A DNA stretch of 64,000 nt. It comes from Reclinomonas americana ATCC 50394. Its lineage: Eukaryota; Jakobida; Jakobea; Jakobida. The notes under the pieces are model-generated. The model did not search any database, was not told where the DNA came from, and was given only the letters and a program-made list of their open reading frames with translations. The stretch spans positions 84,802 to 148,801 of the forward strand of contig PS015217.1 in the NCBI GenBank assembly GCA_048213135.1, written 5' to 3'. The translations under genes were made by a program, and so were the position numbers. Positions 1-11,900 of this stretch are shown piece after piece (position 1 is the first letter of the stretch; every line of letters starts with the position of its first letter).

Positions 1-289
1 GGGAGGAGAAGGATCTGGAAGGAGGAAGTCTCTCTCTCTCTTTCTCTCTCTCTCTCACTCCGTCGCTCCAGGTCTCTCTCCCCCTCATTGTCTCAGACGT
101 CGTCTATTGTTTCATCCTTCCGTTTTCCACCTTCTGCCTTCCCCGTTCTCTCTTTCCCTCCCTCTCTCTCCCTCACTCTCTCCCTATCCCTCTTTATCTT
201 CTTGACTCTCTTCCCTTTCTGCTGTGAATAATTTCAGTCGATTGCCTCTCCTGCATCCCTTTCCCTCAACCCCACTTCCCCTCTCCCAG

Positions 290-3200
290 AGGAGTGCGAT
301 GAGCTCGACGCCAATGACGTGTGGGCCATTGTGACGTCGTACTTTGCCGGCAAGGGTCTCGTGCGCCAGCAGCTCGAGTCGTTCAATCAATTCGTGCGTT
401 TCGACATGGGCAAGCTGGTCAGCGAGGTGCAATTGCGCATCTCGATGACCGACCGGCCCGCCGACGCGGCACCCGACGACGAGAGCGAGGAGCCTGTGCG
501 GTCACACATTATGTTTGGCAAGCAGATCAAGGTCGCCTGGCCGTCGGTCCGCGAGGCCGACGGCACGCCGGGCACCGGTCATTTGCACCCGAACGAGGCG
601 CGCCTGCGCAACCTCACGTACGCCACTCGTGTGGAAATCGACATTGAGTTGGTGCAGGAGCTGGCCAGTGGGGCCAGCAAGCGGGAGACACAGCCGGCGT
701 CGCTCGGGCAGGTGAGAATGGAGGAGAGATGGGGAAGGGGAGGGAGAAGGAGAGGGGAGAAGGAGAGGGGAGGGGGGAAGGAGAAGTGGATGAAGAAGGG
801 AAGAGTTTAGGAGTGTGGTGTGTTATAAAGACGTGTTCTTTGTTACGATTGCTCGCTTCTGCTCTCGCTCTCGCTCAGTGTGTCGCTCTCGCTCTTGTCG
901 TTTTCTCGCTCTTGTCGCTCTCGCTCTGTATCGCTCTCTCGCTCTGTATCGCTCTCTCGCTCTGTATCGCTCTCTCGCTCTGTATCGCTCTCTCGCTCTG
1001 TATCGCTCTCTCGCTCTGTATCGCTCTCTCGCTCTGTATCGCTCTCNNNNNNNNNNNNNNNNNNNNGCTGTCACGCTCTCGCTCTGTGTCGTTCTCGCTG
1101 TCACGCTCTCGCTGTCACGCTCTCGCTCTGTGTCGTTCTCGCTCTGTGTCGTTCTCGCTCTGTGTCGTTCTCGCTCCGTATCGTTCTCGCTCTGTATCGT
1201 TCTCGCTCTGTGTCGCTCTCGCTCTGTGTCGCTCTCGCTCTGTGTCGCTCTCTCTCTCTCTCTCTCTCCCCATCTCTCCCTTCCTTCTCTCTCTCTCCCT
1301 TTCCCTTCAGTACCCTTCATTCCCCTTCCCTCACCCCCTTCCCCTCCCCCGCAGGTCCCTGTGATGGTCCACTCGGACTACTGCGTACTGAAGAGCTACG
1401 ACGAGCGGAGACTTGCCCGCGTGGGCGAGTGTGTGTTCGACCCCGGTGGTTATTTCATCGTCTCGGGCTCCGAAAAGGTGCTGATCGCGCAGGAGAACAT
1501 GGCGGCGAACCACGTGTACGTGTTTGCCTCCAAGTCCAATCCCAAGTACGCCTACACGTGCGAGCTGCGAAGCACCAAGGAGCTGGGTCGCATGGCTGGT
1601 ATGCCGCACTTTGTGCGCCTCGTGTCCAGCAAGCGATCAGTTGCGCCGACGATTGTCGTTACCCTTTCCCTCCTCTCCACACCCCTCTCATCATCCCTTC
1701 CTCCGTCTTGCAGAAAACCTCGGCCGGTCAGGAAATCACGGCGCAGGTGCCCTACATTCGTGTGGAGGACCTGCCGGTGGTCATCTTGTTCCGCGCCCTC
1801 GGCAACACGTCCGACAAGAGCATTCTCGAGCGCATTCTGTACGAGTTCAACGACTCTGAAATGATGGACATGCTGCAGCCGTCGCTGGATCGTGCCCTGG
1901 CCATTCAGACCACGGACGTGGCGCAGGATTACCTCGCCAAGCGTGCCGAGTTCGACTTCAAGACCAAGGCGGAGCGTATTGCGCACGTCAAGAACATCTT
2001 GCAGACCAAGCTCCTCCAGCATGTCGGCACGGAGCCGCATTTGGAGAACAAGAAGTCGTTCTTTATCGGCTACATGGTGCATCGACTGCTGCAGGGCGCC
2101 CTGCAGCGTCGCCAGCTCGACGATCGCGATCACTTGGCGAACAAGCGGCTCAACTTGGCCGGCCCTCTCATGGGTCAGCTGTTTTACCAGCTGCTGACGG
2201 TGTGTCTTCAATGCCAAGTTTTTTTCCCGCACGTAATCATTGCGCTGACCTTCTGTTCTGTCCACAGCGCGTGCAAAAGGACCTGACGATCAAGCTGCAG
2301 AAGCAGGTGGACAAGGGCCAGCCGTTGATGCCTGGCACCGCTTGCAACGACACCATCATCTCCAAGGGTCTCAAGTACTCGCTGGCCACGGGCAACTGGG
2401 GCGGTCAGGTGCGTTGTTTTTGCGTCTCTTTTTCTTGATTGAACTGCCACCCGTTGTTGTTGCTGACTCCTTCGTCTACTTGCAGGCTGGCTCCGCCGAG
2501 GTGAAGACCGGAGTGTCCCAGCTGCTGAATCGTCTCACCTTTGCCGCGTCCCTGTCGCACTTGCGTCGACTGACGACCAGTATGGACAAGTCCAGCAAGG
2601 CCGCCAAGCCGCGCCAGCTGCACAACACGCAGTGGGGAGTTGCGTGCGGCGAGGACAAGAAGTTCCATTCATATGCGTGCAGTGTGCTGAGGGTTTTGCT
2701 CGTTGTGTGCCAGATGGTGTGCCCTGCCGAAACACCCGAAGGCTCCTCTGTCGGTCTGGTGAAGAACATGGCACTCATGTCCACCATCAGGTGCGGTGGC
2801 GATTCACACCAATCTTGTGTGCGTTTGTGTGTGCTCACTTTTGTCCTCTCTTTTGATTCGTCGCAGTGTGAGCATTGAGGGCGCCACGGTGAAGAGCATT
2901 CTGTCGCAACTCGGTCTGCAAGAGTTCCAGGAAATCCGACCGTCCATGGTGGCCCGGACGGAGAAGGTGTTTGTCAATGGCGAGTGGGTCGGTGTCTTCC
3001 ACGACGCCAAGAGGTTTGTCCATGAGCATCTTTTCCCCAAGGATGCCGGAGGTTTCTCATGCGCGCGACAGTTTGGCGGACTCGCTGAGGCGAGTACGAC
3101 GAGGCATGCACCAGTCGGAGGGTCGGCAACACGACTACTCGCAAATCTCCATCTCGCACGACGTGCGTGAGAAGGAGCTGCGCATCTGGACGGATCAGGG

Positions 3201-5638
3201 TCGCATTCTGCGTCCGCTGCTGGTCGTGGACGACCAGACTCGCGAGCTGGTGGTCAAGCACTACCACGTGTACCCGATGCTCAAGAGCGATCAGCAGCAG
3301 GAGGGCGTGGACAATTGGAAGTGGTTGGTCAATCACTCGATGGTGGAGTACCTGGATGCCGAGGAGGAGGAGACGTGCATGATTGCCATGTTCCCGTCGG
3401 GTGAGCAAGGGGGGGAAAGAGGGGGAGGGGGGGGGGAGGGAAAGGGGAAAGGGGGAGGCAGGGGGGGAGAGGGAGGGAGAGGAGAGAGGAAAAGGGGGAG
3501 GGAGGATAGAAACTTGCATGTGTGCGCGTGTGTGTGTTTACTTGATAGTCCTTCTCTCTCTCTCTCTCGTTCTTTGCGCCTGACCGTTGTCTCCGCAGAC
3601 GTCAAAGAGGATCGCGACACGTTCAAGAAGGGCCTGCCCGCGGAGCAAGTGCAGTGCAAGAACTTTACGCATTGCGAAATCCACCCGTCCATGATTCTCG
3701 GCGTCGGTTGCACCATTATTCCGTTCCCCGATCACAACCAGAGTCCAAGAAACACGTACCAGGGCGCTATGGGTGAGTCGATCGCAGCGAGAATCCCCAA
3801 CTCGCAGTGCGACTCACTCTTCATCCCGCTGCACACACACACACACAGGCAAACAAGCTCTTGGCGTGTACGCCACCAATTACCACTTGCGCATGGACAC
3901 GACGGCACACGTGCTGTACTATCCGCAAAAACCACTGGTGCGTTCGCATGCGCTGCGCTACCTCAAGTTCCGCGATTTGCCGGCCGGCATGAATGCGGTG
4001 GTGGCCATTGCGACGTACACCGGGTACAACCAGGAAGATTCGCTCATTCTCAACCAAGGTGCCATTGATCGCGGTTTCTTCCGCACGGTCTACTACCGTG
4101 GCTACATGGAGCAGGAGAAGCGACGTGGCAGTGCGCAGGAGAGGATTTGCAAGCCGCACAATGAGAGGACCAAGGGCAAGCGCAAGTCGGCGACCTACGA
4201 GAAGCTGGATGTGGACGGTGTTATTAGGGTGAGTGGGGACAAGGGGGAAGGGACGGGGAGGGGAAAGGGAGAAGAGGAGAAGGGGGAAGGGGGAAAAGGA
4301 GAAGAAGAAGGGGGAAGAGCGAAGGGTGGAAATATGGAACAGAGGAGTGTCGGAATTGAAGAAGAAGTGGCCGAGTGGGAAAGAAACGAAAGACAAAGAG
4401 GGAAATTAAGAGGAGGGCTGGGGAAGAGTGGACCGTATATCTAGGACGGAAACGATGATGGTGGTACGAGAGAAGCTCTGGGTTGTGTGGTAACGTCGAG
4501 TTTGTTGTAGTTGTAGTTCTCTCTCTCTCTCTATGTGTATGCGTGTGTTAGTCACGTTGACATGTCAGTCTGTTGCATATTCTTTCGTGAGGCGTTGAAT
4601 GTGCGTTGGAGTACTGAGGTGGGGTGCTCTTTGTCTTGCTTCCTGCTTGTCGCTCCCTGCTCGTCGCTTCCTGCTCATCGCTTCCTGCTCGTCGCTCTCT
4701 GCTCGTCGCTCCCTGCTCATCGCTTCCTGCTCGTCGCTCTCTGCTTGTCGCTCTCTGCTTGTCGCTCTCTGCTTGTCGCTCTCTGCTTGTCGCTCTCTGC
4801 TTGTCGCTCTCTGCTTGTCGCTCCCTGCTTGTCGCTCCCTGCTTGTCGCTCCCTGCTTGTCGCTCCTGCTTGTCGCTCCCTGCTTGTCGCTCCTGCTTGT
4901 CGCTCCCGTGCGTTGTCGCTCCTGCTTGCTCTCCTGCTCGTCGCTCTGCTGTCGCTCTGTCATCTCGTTCTGCTCCGTCCTCCTGCCTCGGTCGCTCCTG
5001 CTTGTCGCTCCTGCTNNNNNNNNNNNNNNNNNNNNNNNNNNNNNNNNNNNNNNNNNNNNNNNNNNNNNNNNNNNNNNNNNNNNNNNNNNNNNNNNNNNNN
5101 NNNNNNNNNNNNNNNNNNNNNNNNNNNNNNNNNNNNNNNNNNNNNNNNNNNNNNNNNNNNNNNNNNNNNNNNNNNNNNNNNNNNNNNNNNNNNNNNNNNN
5201 NNNNNNNNNNNNNNNNNNNNNNNNNNNNNNNNNNNNNNNNNNNNNNNNNNNNNNNNNNNNNNNNNNNNNNNNNNNNNNNNNNNNNNNNNNNNNNNNNNNN
5301 NNNNNNNNNNNNNNNNNNNNNNNNNNNNNNNNNNNNNNNNNNNNNNNNNNNNNNNNNNNNNNNNNNNNNNNNNNNNNNNNNNNNNNNNNNNNNNNNNNNN
5401 NNNNNNNNNNNNNNNNNNNNNNNNNNNNNNNNNNNNNNNNNNNNNNNNNNNNNNNNNNNNNNNNNNNNNNNNNNNNNNNNNNNNNNNNNNNNNNNNNNNN
5501 NNNNNNNNNNNNNNNNNNNNNNNNNNNNNNNNNNNCTCTCTGCTTGTCGCTCCCTCGTATGTCTCTTCCTGCCCGTCGCTCTCCACTCCCTGCTCGTCGC
5601 TCCACTCTGTGCTCTCTATCACCTCCCTTCCTCTCATT

Positions 5639-5672
<34 letters not shown>

Positions 5673-6320
5673 TCACTCACCACCCTTCCCTTTGTTCCTC
5701 TCTTTCTCATTGTCCCGCCTCCCCTCCCCGCAGCCCGGCACCCGCGTCTCCGGCGACGACATTATCGTCGGCAAGACCGCGCCAATCTCACTGGCCGAGG
5801 AGGAGGCCGTGATTGCATCGGCGAGCAGCGCCATTGGCCGCGTGCAGCGCTACGACAGCCGCGATGTGTCGCTGCAGTTGAAGGAGACGGAGAATGGCGT
5901 GGTGGATCGCGTCATGATCTCGACCAGCGACACGGGCGACAAGATTGTGCGTGTGCGCATGCGCAACGTGCGCATTCCGGAGATTGGTGACAAGTTCTCG
6001 TCGCGTCACGGACAAAAGGGCACTTGTGGTATCACGTACCGTCCCGAGGTTTTGTTTTCTCACGCTTCCTGCGTCCATTTTTTTTTTGTACCGCGTGAAC
6101 TTATCATCATCCTTGGGCGCAGGACTTGCCATTCACTTGTGATGGCATTAATCCGGAGATTGTCGTGAATCCGCACGCCATTCCGTCGCGTATGACCATT
6201 GGTCAGCTGATTGAGTGCCTCATGGGCAAGCTCAGCTCTCTGCAAGGCACAGAGGGCGACGCCACTCCCTTCCAGAAGACGGTGGATGTGGTGGACATTA
6301 GCCGGAAGGTTCACATGGCC
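290..6320 (+). CDS. RPB2: RNA polymerase II second-largest subunit (both ends missing)
   Basis: Second-largest subunit of nuclear RNA polymerase II; with RPB1 it forms the active-site cleft. Twelve exons join in a consistent frame: 290-711, 1355-1639, 1714-2199, 2268-2408, 2486-2638, 2714-2790, 2867-3013, 3072-3400, 3599-3772, 3849-4228, 5734-6048 and 6123-6320. Seen in order: [14 protein letters not shown] (protrusion), [90 protein letters not shown] (Pol II type rather than Pol I or III), [17 protein letters not shown] and [10 protein letters not shown]. Bases 1-289 are a pyrimidine-rich intron end, so the start lies to the left. The last exon runs into the 6321-6628 gap. The roughly 190 C-terminal residues (anchor, clamp and Zn-binding cysteines) are not seen. 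Introns 1, 8 and 10 are purine-rich at the 5' end and CT-rich at the 3' end. Confidence 0.97.
892..1262. repeat. 18-bp CT-rich minisatellite in RPB2 intron 1
   Basis: Tandem copies of an 18-bp unit made of TCGCTCTCTCGCTCTGTA-like sequence, then related CGCTCTGTGT units. A 20-N gap at 1047-1066 interrupts the array. It lies inside the intron between 711 and 1355. Confidence 0.9.
4625..5590. repeat. 14-bp minisatellite and 520-N gap in RPB2 intron 10
   Basis: Tandem copies of a 14-bp unit, GTCGCTCTCTGCTT and close variants, run from about 4630 to 5015 and resume at 5536 after the N run 5016-5535. The whole block is intronic, between the exons ending at 4228 and starting at 5734. Long S/L/R-rich open frames through it are repeat artefacts. 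Confidence 0.9.
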
Positions 6321-6628
6321 NNNNNNNNNNNNNNNNNNNNNNNNNNNNNNNNNNNNNNNNNNNNNNNNNNNNNNNNNNNNNNNNNNNNNNNNNNNNNNNN
6401 NNNNNNNNNNNNNNNNNNNNNNNNNNNNNNNNNNNNNNNNNNNNNNNNNNNNNNNNNNNNNNNNNNNNNNNNNNNNNNNNNNNNNNNNNNNNNNNNNNNN
6501 NNNNNNNNNNNNNNNNNNNNNNNNNNNNNNNNNNNNNNNNNNNNNNNNNNNNNNNNNNNNNNNNNNNNNNNNNNNNNNNNNNNNNNNNNNNNNNNNNNNN
6601 NNNNNNNNNNNNNNNNNNNNNNNNNNNN
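6321..6628. other. Assembly gap truncating RPB2
   Basis: A 308-N run begins inside an RPB2 exon and ends in a GGGAGA repeat. About 570 nt of conserved RPB2 coding sequence is still owed here, more than the gap holds, so its length is probably nominal or the join is imperfect. Confidence 0.95.
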
Positions 6629-6760
6629 GGGAGAGAAGGGAGAGAAGGGAGAGAAGGGAGAGAAGGGAGAGAAGGGAGAGAAGGGAGAGAAAGGCATGGA
6701 GGGAACGAAGGGAACGGAGAGAAAGAAGGGAAAGAAGGGAAAGAAGTGAAAGAAGGGAAA
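6629..6760. repeat. (GGGAGA)n-type purine repeat
   Basis: Short tandem GGGAGAA/GGGAGA units directly follow the gap and decay into GGGAAAGAA-rich purine sequence up to about 6800. No coding support. Confidence 0.9.
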
Positions 6761-6829
6761 GAAAGCAAGAAGGACAAGAAGTGAACGAAAGGAAGAGGGA
6801 AAAGATGGGGATGGAAAAGTGAGATGCAG

Positions 6830-6976
6830 GCAAAAAACGGAGGAGAGGTTGTATGGGGCGCAACTTGCGATGGCGTTGTCGGCTGCGACGACGAGCTCGA
6901 CAAGTCACCATCCGAGTCGTACGACATGGAGCTGGAGGGACCAGCGGCAGCAGCTGACGCAGGAAGGGAATTTTAG
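6830..6976 (+). CDS. Possible terminal exon of RPB2 or of an unseen + strand gene
   Basis: After a GATGCAG acceptor ending at 6829, one frame stays open for 48 codons and closes with TAG at 6974-6976. It encodes an acidic, non-repetitive tail (CDDELDKSPSESYDMELEG). Conserved RPB2 proteins do not end like this, so if it belongs to RPB2 it is a lineage-specific extension. It could equally end a gene hidden in the gap, or be chance. Its stop codon overlaps, on the opposite strand, the CYFIP stop at 6973-6975. Nothing independent confirms it is spliced or translated. Confidence 0.3.
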   Translation, partial: AKNGGEVVWGATCDGVVGCDDELDKSPSESYDMELEGPAAAADAGREF

Positions 6977-7686
6977 CGGTGGAGAATTAGGGGAATGACA
7001 ACATCAGTCGGGCACAAACCGAGCGAGTATGATGATGGAGGAGGACGCGCGCTGGCCGACATGCCACCGGCATCTAACACACAAATGTAAGCGAAAAAAC
7101 AAACGACAACTTCGGTTTGCAGCAAGACACACTGTACCTCCGACACGATGCACACGGCGCATGACATCTTCGCGCTGGCGAGGAATCGACAGTCCTTCGG
7201 GAACATTCGGCGGGCGCGCCAGCAGCGTCGCGTAGGTGCCGTACAGGCGCGTGCACAGAGTGAGTGCAAATCGCGCATTGTTGGTGAACTGGGATGCAAC
7301 TGGTAAGCATCACGCGTCAAAGACAACAACTCAAAATGGACAGACGCGTACCGCATCAAAGGACGCATCGGGCGCCACTTGCTGGCCAAGACGGCTCTTG
7401 GCGGCGTCCAGCTTGCGCACCTCCATCAGATACTGCGTGCAGTCGTATGCGTTCAAGCGCTCTTGCTGGCCGAACGAGTGCACCAGGAAGCAGCTGTGAA
7501 GGGGAGGGCGAAAGGGGAGTGTGAGGAAAGGGGAAGGGGAAGGGGCGAGGGAGGAAGAGAGGGAGGGAGAAAGGGAGGGAGGTGAAGGTGAATGGGAGGG
7601 CAGAGGAAGGAAGGAGGGAGAGAAATATACGCAGAGAGAGAATGAGAGAGAGGGAGAAAGAGAAAGAGAAAGAGAGAGAAAGAAAG

Positions 7687-7722
<36 letters not shown>

Positions 7723-8855
7723 AGTAGAGAGTAGTANNNNNNNNNNNNNNNNNNNNNNNNNNNNNNNNNNNNNNNNNNNNNNNNNNNNNNNNNNNNNNNN
7801 NNNNNNNNNNNNNNNNNNNNNNNNNNNNNNNNNNNNNNNNNNNNNNNNNNNNNNNNNNNNNNNNNNNNNNNNNNNNNNNNNNNNNNNNNNNNNNNNNNNN
7901 NNNNNNNNNNNNNNNNNNNNNNNNNNNNNNNNNNNNNNNNNNNNNNNNNNNNNNNNNNNNNNNNNNNNNNAGAGAGAGATTGAGATGGAGATTGAGCTCG
8001 TAAGAATGAGAGCGCGAGTGGAGGGGGAACGAGGGAGAAGTGACGCGAGGGAAGAGAGAGGAAGAGAGCGAGAGATAAACACAGACACACCAAAGGGAAC
8101 GCACGGCAGATAACAGACGCAGTGACTGAGACACTGACACACCCGATAAGAGCAGAGACAGCCACAGAAGACAAGGAAGAGATCGACGCAAGCACAGCGA
8201 GAGGACGTGGAAGAGCAGGAGTGAGCGAAAAAGAGAATACGAGACATAAAACACAGCGTGCCAACATCTGCAAACGCACCCAGCCCACAGGAATCCATCG
8301 CCAAATGAGTGAATCGGCGTGGTAATGCTTCCGGGCTCGGCTTGGCGATCGGGAGCGTTGACGCAGAAGATCTGCAGCGCGATGAGCGGATGCCTCGACA
8401 AAGAGACAGAAGCACACGAGATGTTACGCAACAAACATCAAGAAACTCCACAGACGGTAAAACGCCTGCGGTGAATCAATGGCCACAATACGGTCGGGGG
8501 CGTTGATGCCGCCCCAGTGCGTTGCCACCTCTCGCACCGTCATCTGCAGGCGCTGCAGGGCGGCTTGGGCGGCGGACGAGTCGCCGCGGGGAAGGTACAG
8601 GTTCACTGCGGGTGAGAGAAGGGGGATGAGAGAGGGAGAGGAAGGGGGGTGAGAGAGGGAGAATGCAGGTAAGGGAAATACAGGACGGGGAGAAGAAGAG
8701 AGAAAGCGAAGGGAGAGGGCGGGAGAGAATATAGCACAGGAACAAGAGAAGAGAATAAAGGAGGCAGAAGGAGAGGAGGGGAGAAGAGAGAGGGAGTGGG
8801 GCAGGGGTGGGAATGGGAATGGGAGAGCAAGAGAGAGAGAGAGAGAGAGAGAGAG

Positions 8856-8922
<67 letters not shown>

Positions 8923-11900
8923 TAGACGTACGTACCGTACCGACCGTCGTTCGTTGTAGTAAGTAAGTAGTCGTACTACGTACGTACTTACTTCCTCCGT
9001 TCCCGTCCCGTACCTANNNNNNNNNNNNNNNNNNNNNNNNNNNNNNNNNNNNNNNNNNNNNNNNNNNNNNNNNNNNNNNNNNNNNNNNNNNNNNNNNNNN
9101 NNNNNNNNNNNNNNNNNNNNNNNNNNNNNNNNNNNNNNNNNNNNNNNNNNNNNNNNNNNNNNNNNNNNNNNNNNNNNNNNNNNNNNNNNNNNNNNNNNNN
9201 NNNNNNNNNNNNNNNNNNNNNNNNNNNNNNNNNNNNNNNNNNNNNNNNNNNNNNNNNNNNNNNNNNNNNNNNNNNNNNNNNNNNNNNNNNNNNNNNNNNN
9301 NNNNNNNNNNNNNNNNNNNNNNNNNNNNNNNNNNNNNNNNNNNNNNNNNNNNNNNNNNNNNNNNNNNNNNNNNNNNNNNNNNNNNNNNNNNNNNNNNNNN
9401 NNNNNNNNNNNNNNNNNNNAAAGAGAAGAAAGAAGGGAGAAGGGACAAAGAGAGGGAAGATGAAACGGAGATAAGGGTAAGAAGGAGAAAGGAACGAAGA
9501 ACGAAAGGGAAAGGGAGAGAGAGAGCGAAAAAAGAGAAAGTGAGAAAGAATGAAAGGAAAGAAAAACAAGAAACCTACGACTCTGGCGAACGACAAAGGA
9601 GGACACGCGAATGCAGCAAAGAGAGAAAGAGAGAGAGAGAGAGCGAGAGAGCGAGCGAGAGAAGGGATATTGAGAAAAATAGAAAACTTACTGAACGAGA
9701 CTGACAGTCAGATACGTTGCAGAAAGAGAGTCGCACCTGCCGCAGCAAAAGTGGCGACCGGCAACTTGACCGAAGCCGGCAGACCGCCCTTGAGCTCGGC
9801 AATAAACGGACCCATGCTGCTCGCCATCTGCAAGCGAGAAAAACAATGATTATCGATTCTCACTCTATCTCCCATTGACATGCAGGCGTACCGTCTGCGA
9901 CACGTAGTTTGTGGTGTCGTTGAGGACCAGCGCAAAGGTCGACGGCTTCATGATGCGAATCAGTGACACCATGTGCTCGTAGCCAAAGTACGTCGAGCGC
10001 TGCTGGATGATGCTGCTGAAGGCGTCCTTGAAGGCCTGTGCTCGAACAGTGTGAGTGTGAATGAACACCGCAGCCTTCTGTCTCCCTCTCTCCCTCTCTC
10101 ACCTTGGTGCCATACATGTACATGGACCGCAGGCGCTGCACACGAGAGCGCTTGTAGTCGGCGTTGGTCGAGGTGCGCACAAAGCGCTGCGTGTCGGTGT
10201 TGTAGGCGAAGCACGGGAAGATGTCTTGCACCAGCTCAAAGTACACCTGATCGAACAAGGCAAAGAGTCAACTTTCAAGCACGCATCGCACTCGTCAACT
10301 TCCTGCACTGGAACGCAACATGGCGGGAGATGCGCGTGTCAAACGCCACCAGCGACACGCCCTCATTGGCCTCGCTCATAATGTCCTCCCACGGATCCAT
10401 GGTCGGCAGCTCCTCTCGCAGCGCAGCGTGCGTCAGTCGCAGAGTGGTCAGCAGCGATTCAAATTCCTGTACAGACAAAGTGAGGGATACATCACACACA
10501 CACACACACACACACGACTGCAAAGCTGTGTGCAACGCACGTGGATCTGGCACAAATCGCGAGCCTCAAAGAGCGTAATGAGCTCGTCGAGGTTGTTGCG
10601 GATTTCGTAGTTGAGGCGCTGCGTGAGCAGGGCGTGCAGGTCGACGGTTCGGCCCAGCAGCTGCGCGTGTCGCTGGCACATGAGGATACCGTAGCGGCTG
10701 CGCGGCGGCAGGAGGCGCGTCGGGCGCATCTTGCCCTTCTTGATCTGCTCACGGGCGCGCAGGCGTGCTTCCTCGATGCCCAGCAGGCGGTAGTATTTGT
10801 CGAGTAGGATGCTGCGAGGAGAAGGGGATGCGAGGGGAAGGGATGATGGGATTTGCGAGAGAAGAATGAGATGCGAGGGAAGGGAGACCGATACGACACG
10901 CCCCGCACATCGAAGGCCAAGCCAGAACAAGCTCTTCCCAAAAATGCACACTCACCTCGCCGCATGAATCTTGGCATTGGTGAGCACCTGCTCCGTGAGA
11001 CGGAAAATGAACTGCTCAAACACCAGGTTGAACTCGGCCTCGATTTCGTCAAACAGGAAGCGACGCTTCAGCGAGTGGAGTGCGCGAGAGGCGGCATCGT
11101 TGTAGACGTCGAACAGATACAACATGGACTCCATGCCTGCAGCATCGCGGCGATCCAACACCGTGCGGCCGAGGACCCACGGCGGCGACATGTCAATGGG
11201 GAACTAGTGCACCGAGGGGTCAGACAGGCGCGGACTCTGGGGTCTCTATCTCGCTCTATTTCGTTCACCTGAATCACTTTGGCCACCTCCAAAAAGAACT
11301 CGCGGTACCACATCTCGGCCAGATCGCCAATCTCACGAACCGTGCCTGTCACGAGTGGGAAGGGAGTGAGAGAACGAACGTGTGAAGATGACGGCAGAGT
11401 CCTCTCCGTCGCAACTGTCAAACGCCAGCAGGTAGGGGAAGTAGCGGCTCTTGTCGTAGTACTCCGACATCTCCTCCACGAACTTGGACTTCCAGTCGTT
11501 GGACGAGAAAATGCCACTCTTGCGCTGGCCCGGATTGCGGTCGGTGAAGAGCGTGCTCAGCAGCGCGCGGATGAGGAACAGCTGCGAAAGTGGGCAATGG
11601 GGGGAATCGTGAGAAGATTGAGGAGAGGGGGGAAAGGGAGAGGGAGAGAGGGGGAAGGGGAAGGGAGGGAGNNNNNNNNNNNNNNNNNNNNNNNNNNNNN
11701 NNNNNNNNNNNNNNNNNNNNNNNNNNNNNNNNNNNNNNNNNNNNNNNNNNNNNNNNNNNNNNNNNNNNNNNNNNNNNNNNNNNNNNNNNNNNNNNNNNNN
11801 NNNNNNNNNNNNNNNNNNNNNNNNNNNNNNNNNNNNNNNNNNNNNNNNNNNNNNNNNNNNNNNNNNNNNNNNNNNNNNNNNNNNNNNNNNNNNNNNNNNN

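Noticed and set aside
729-1320. Long open frames rich in Ser, Leu, Arg or Glu/Arg over CT/GA repeats
   Set aside because: They arise because short-period repeats lack stop codons in several frames. They lie in the RPB2 intron, and the same happens at 4535-5812, 16376-16838, 42812-43762 and 55586-56162.
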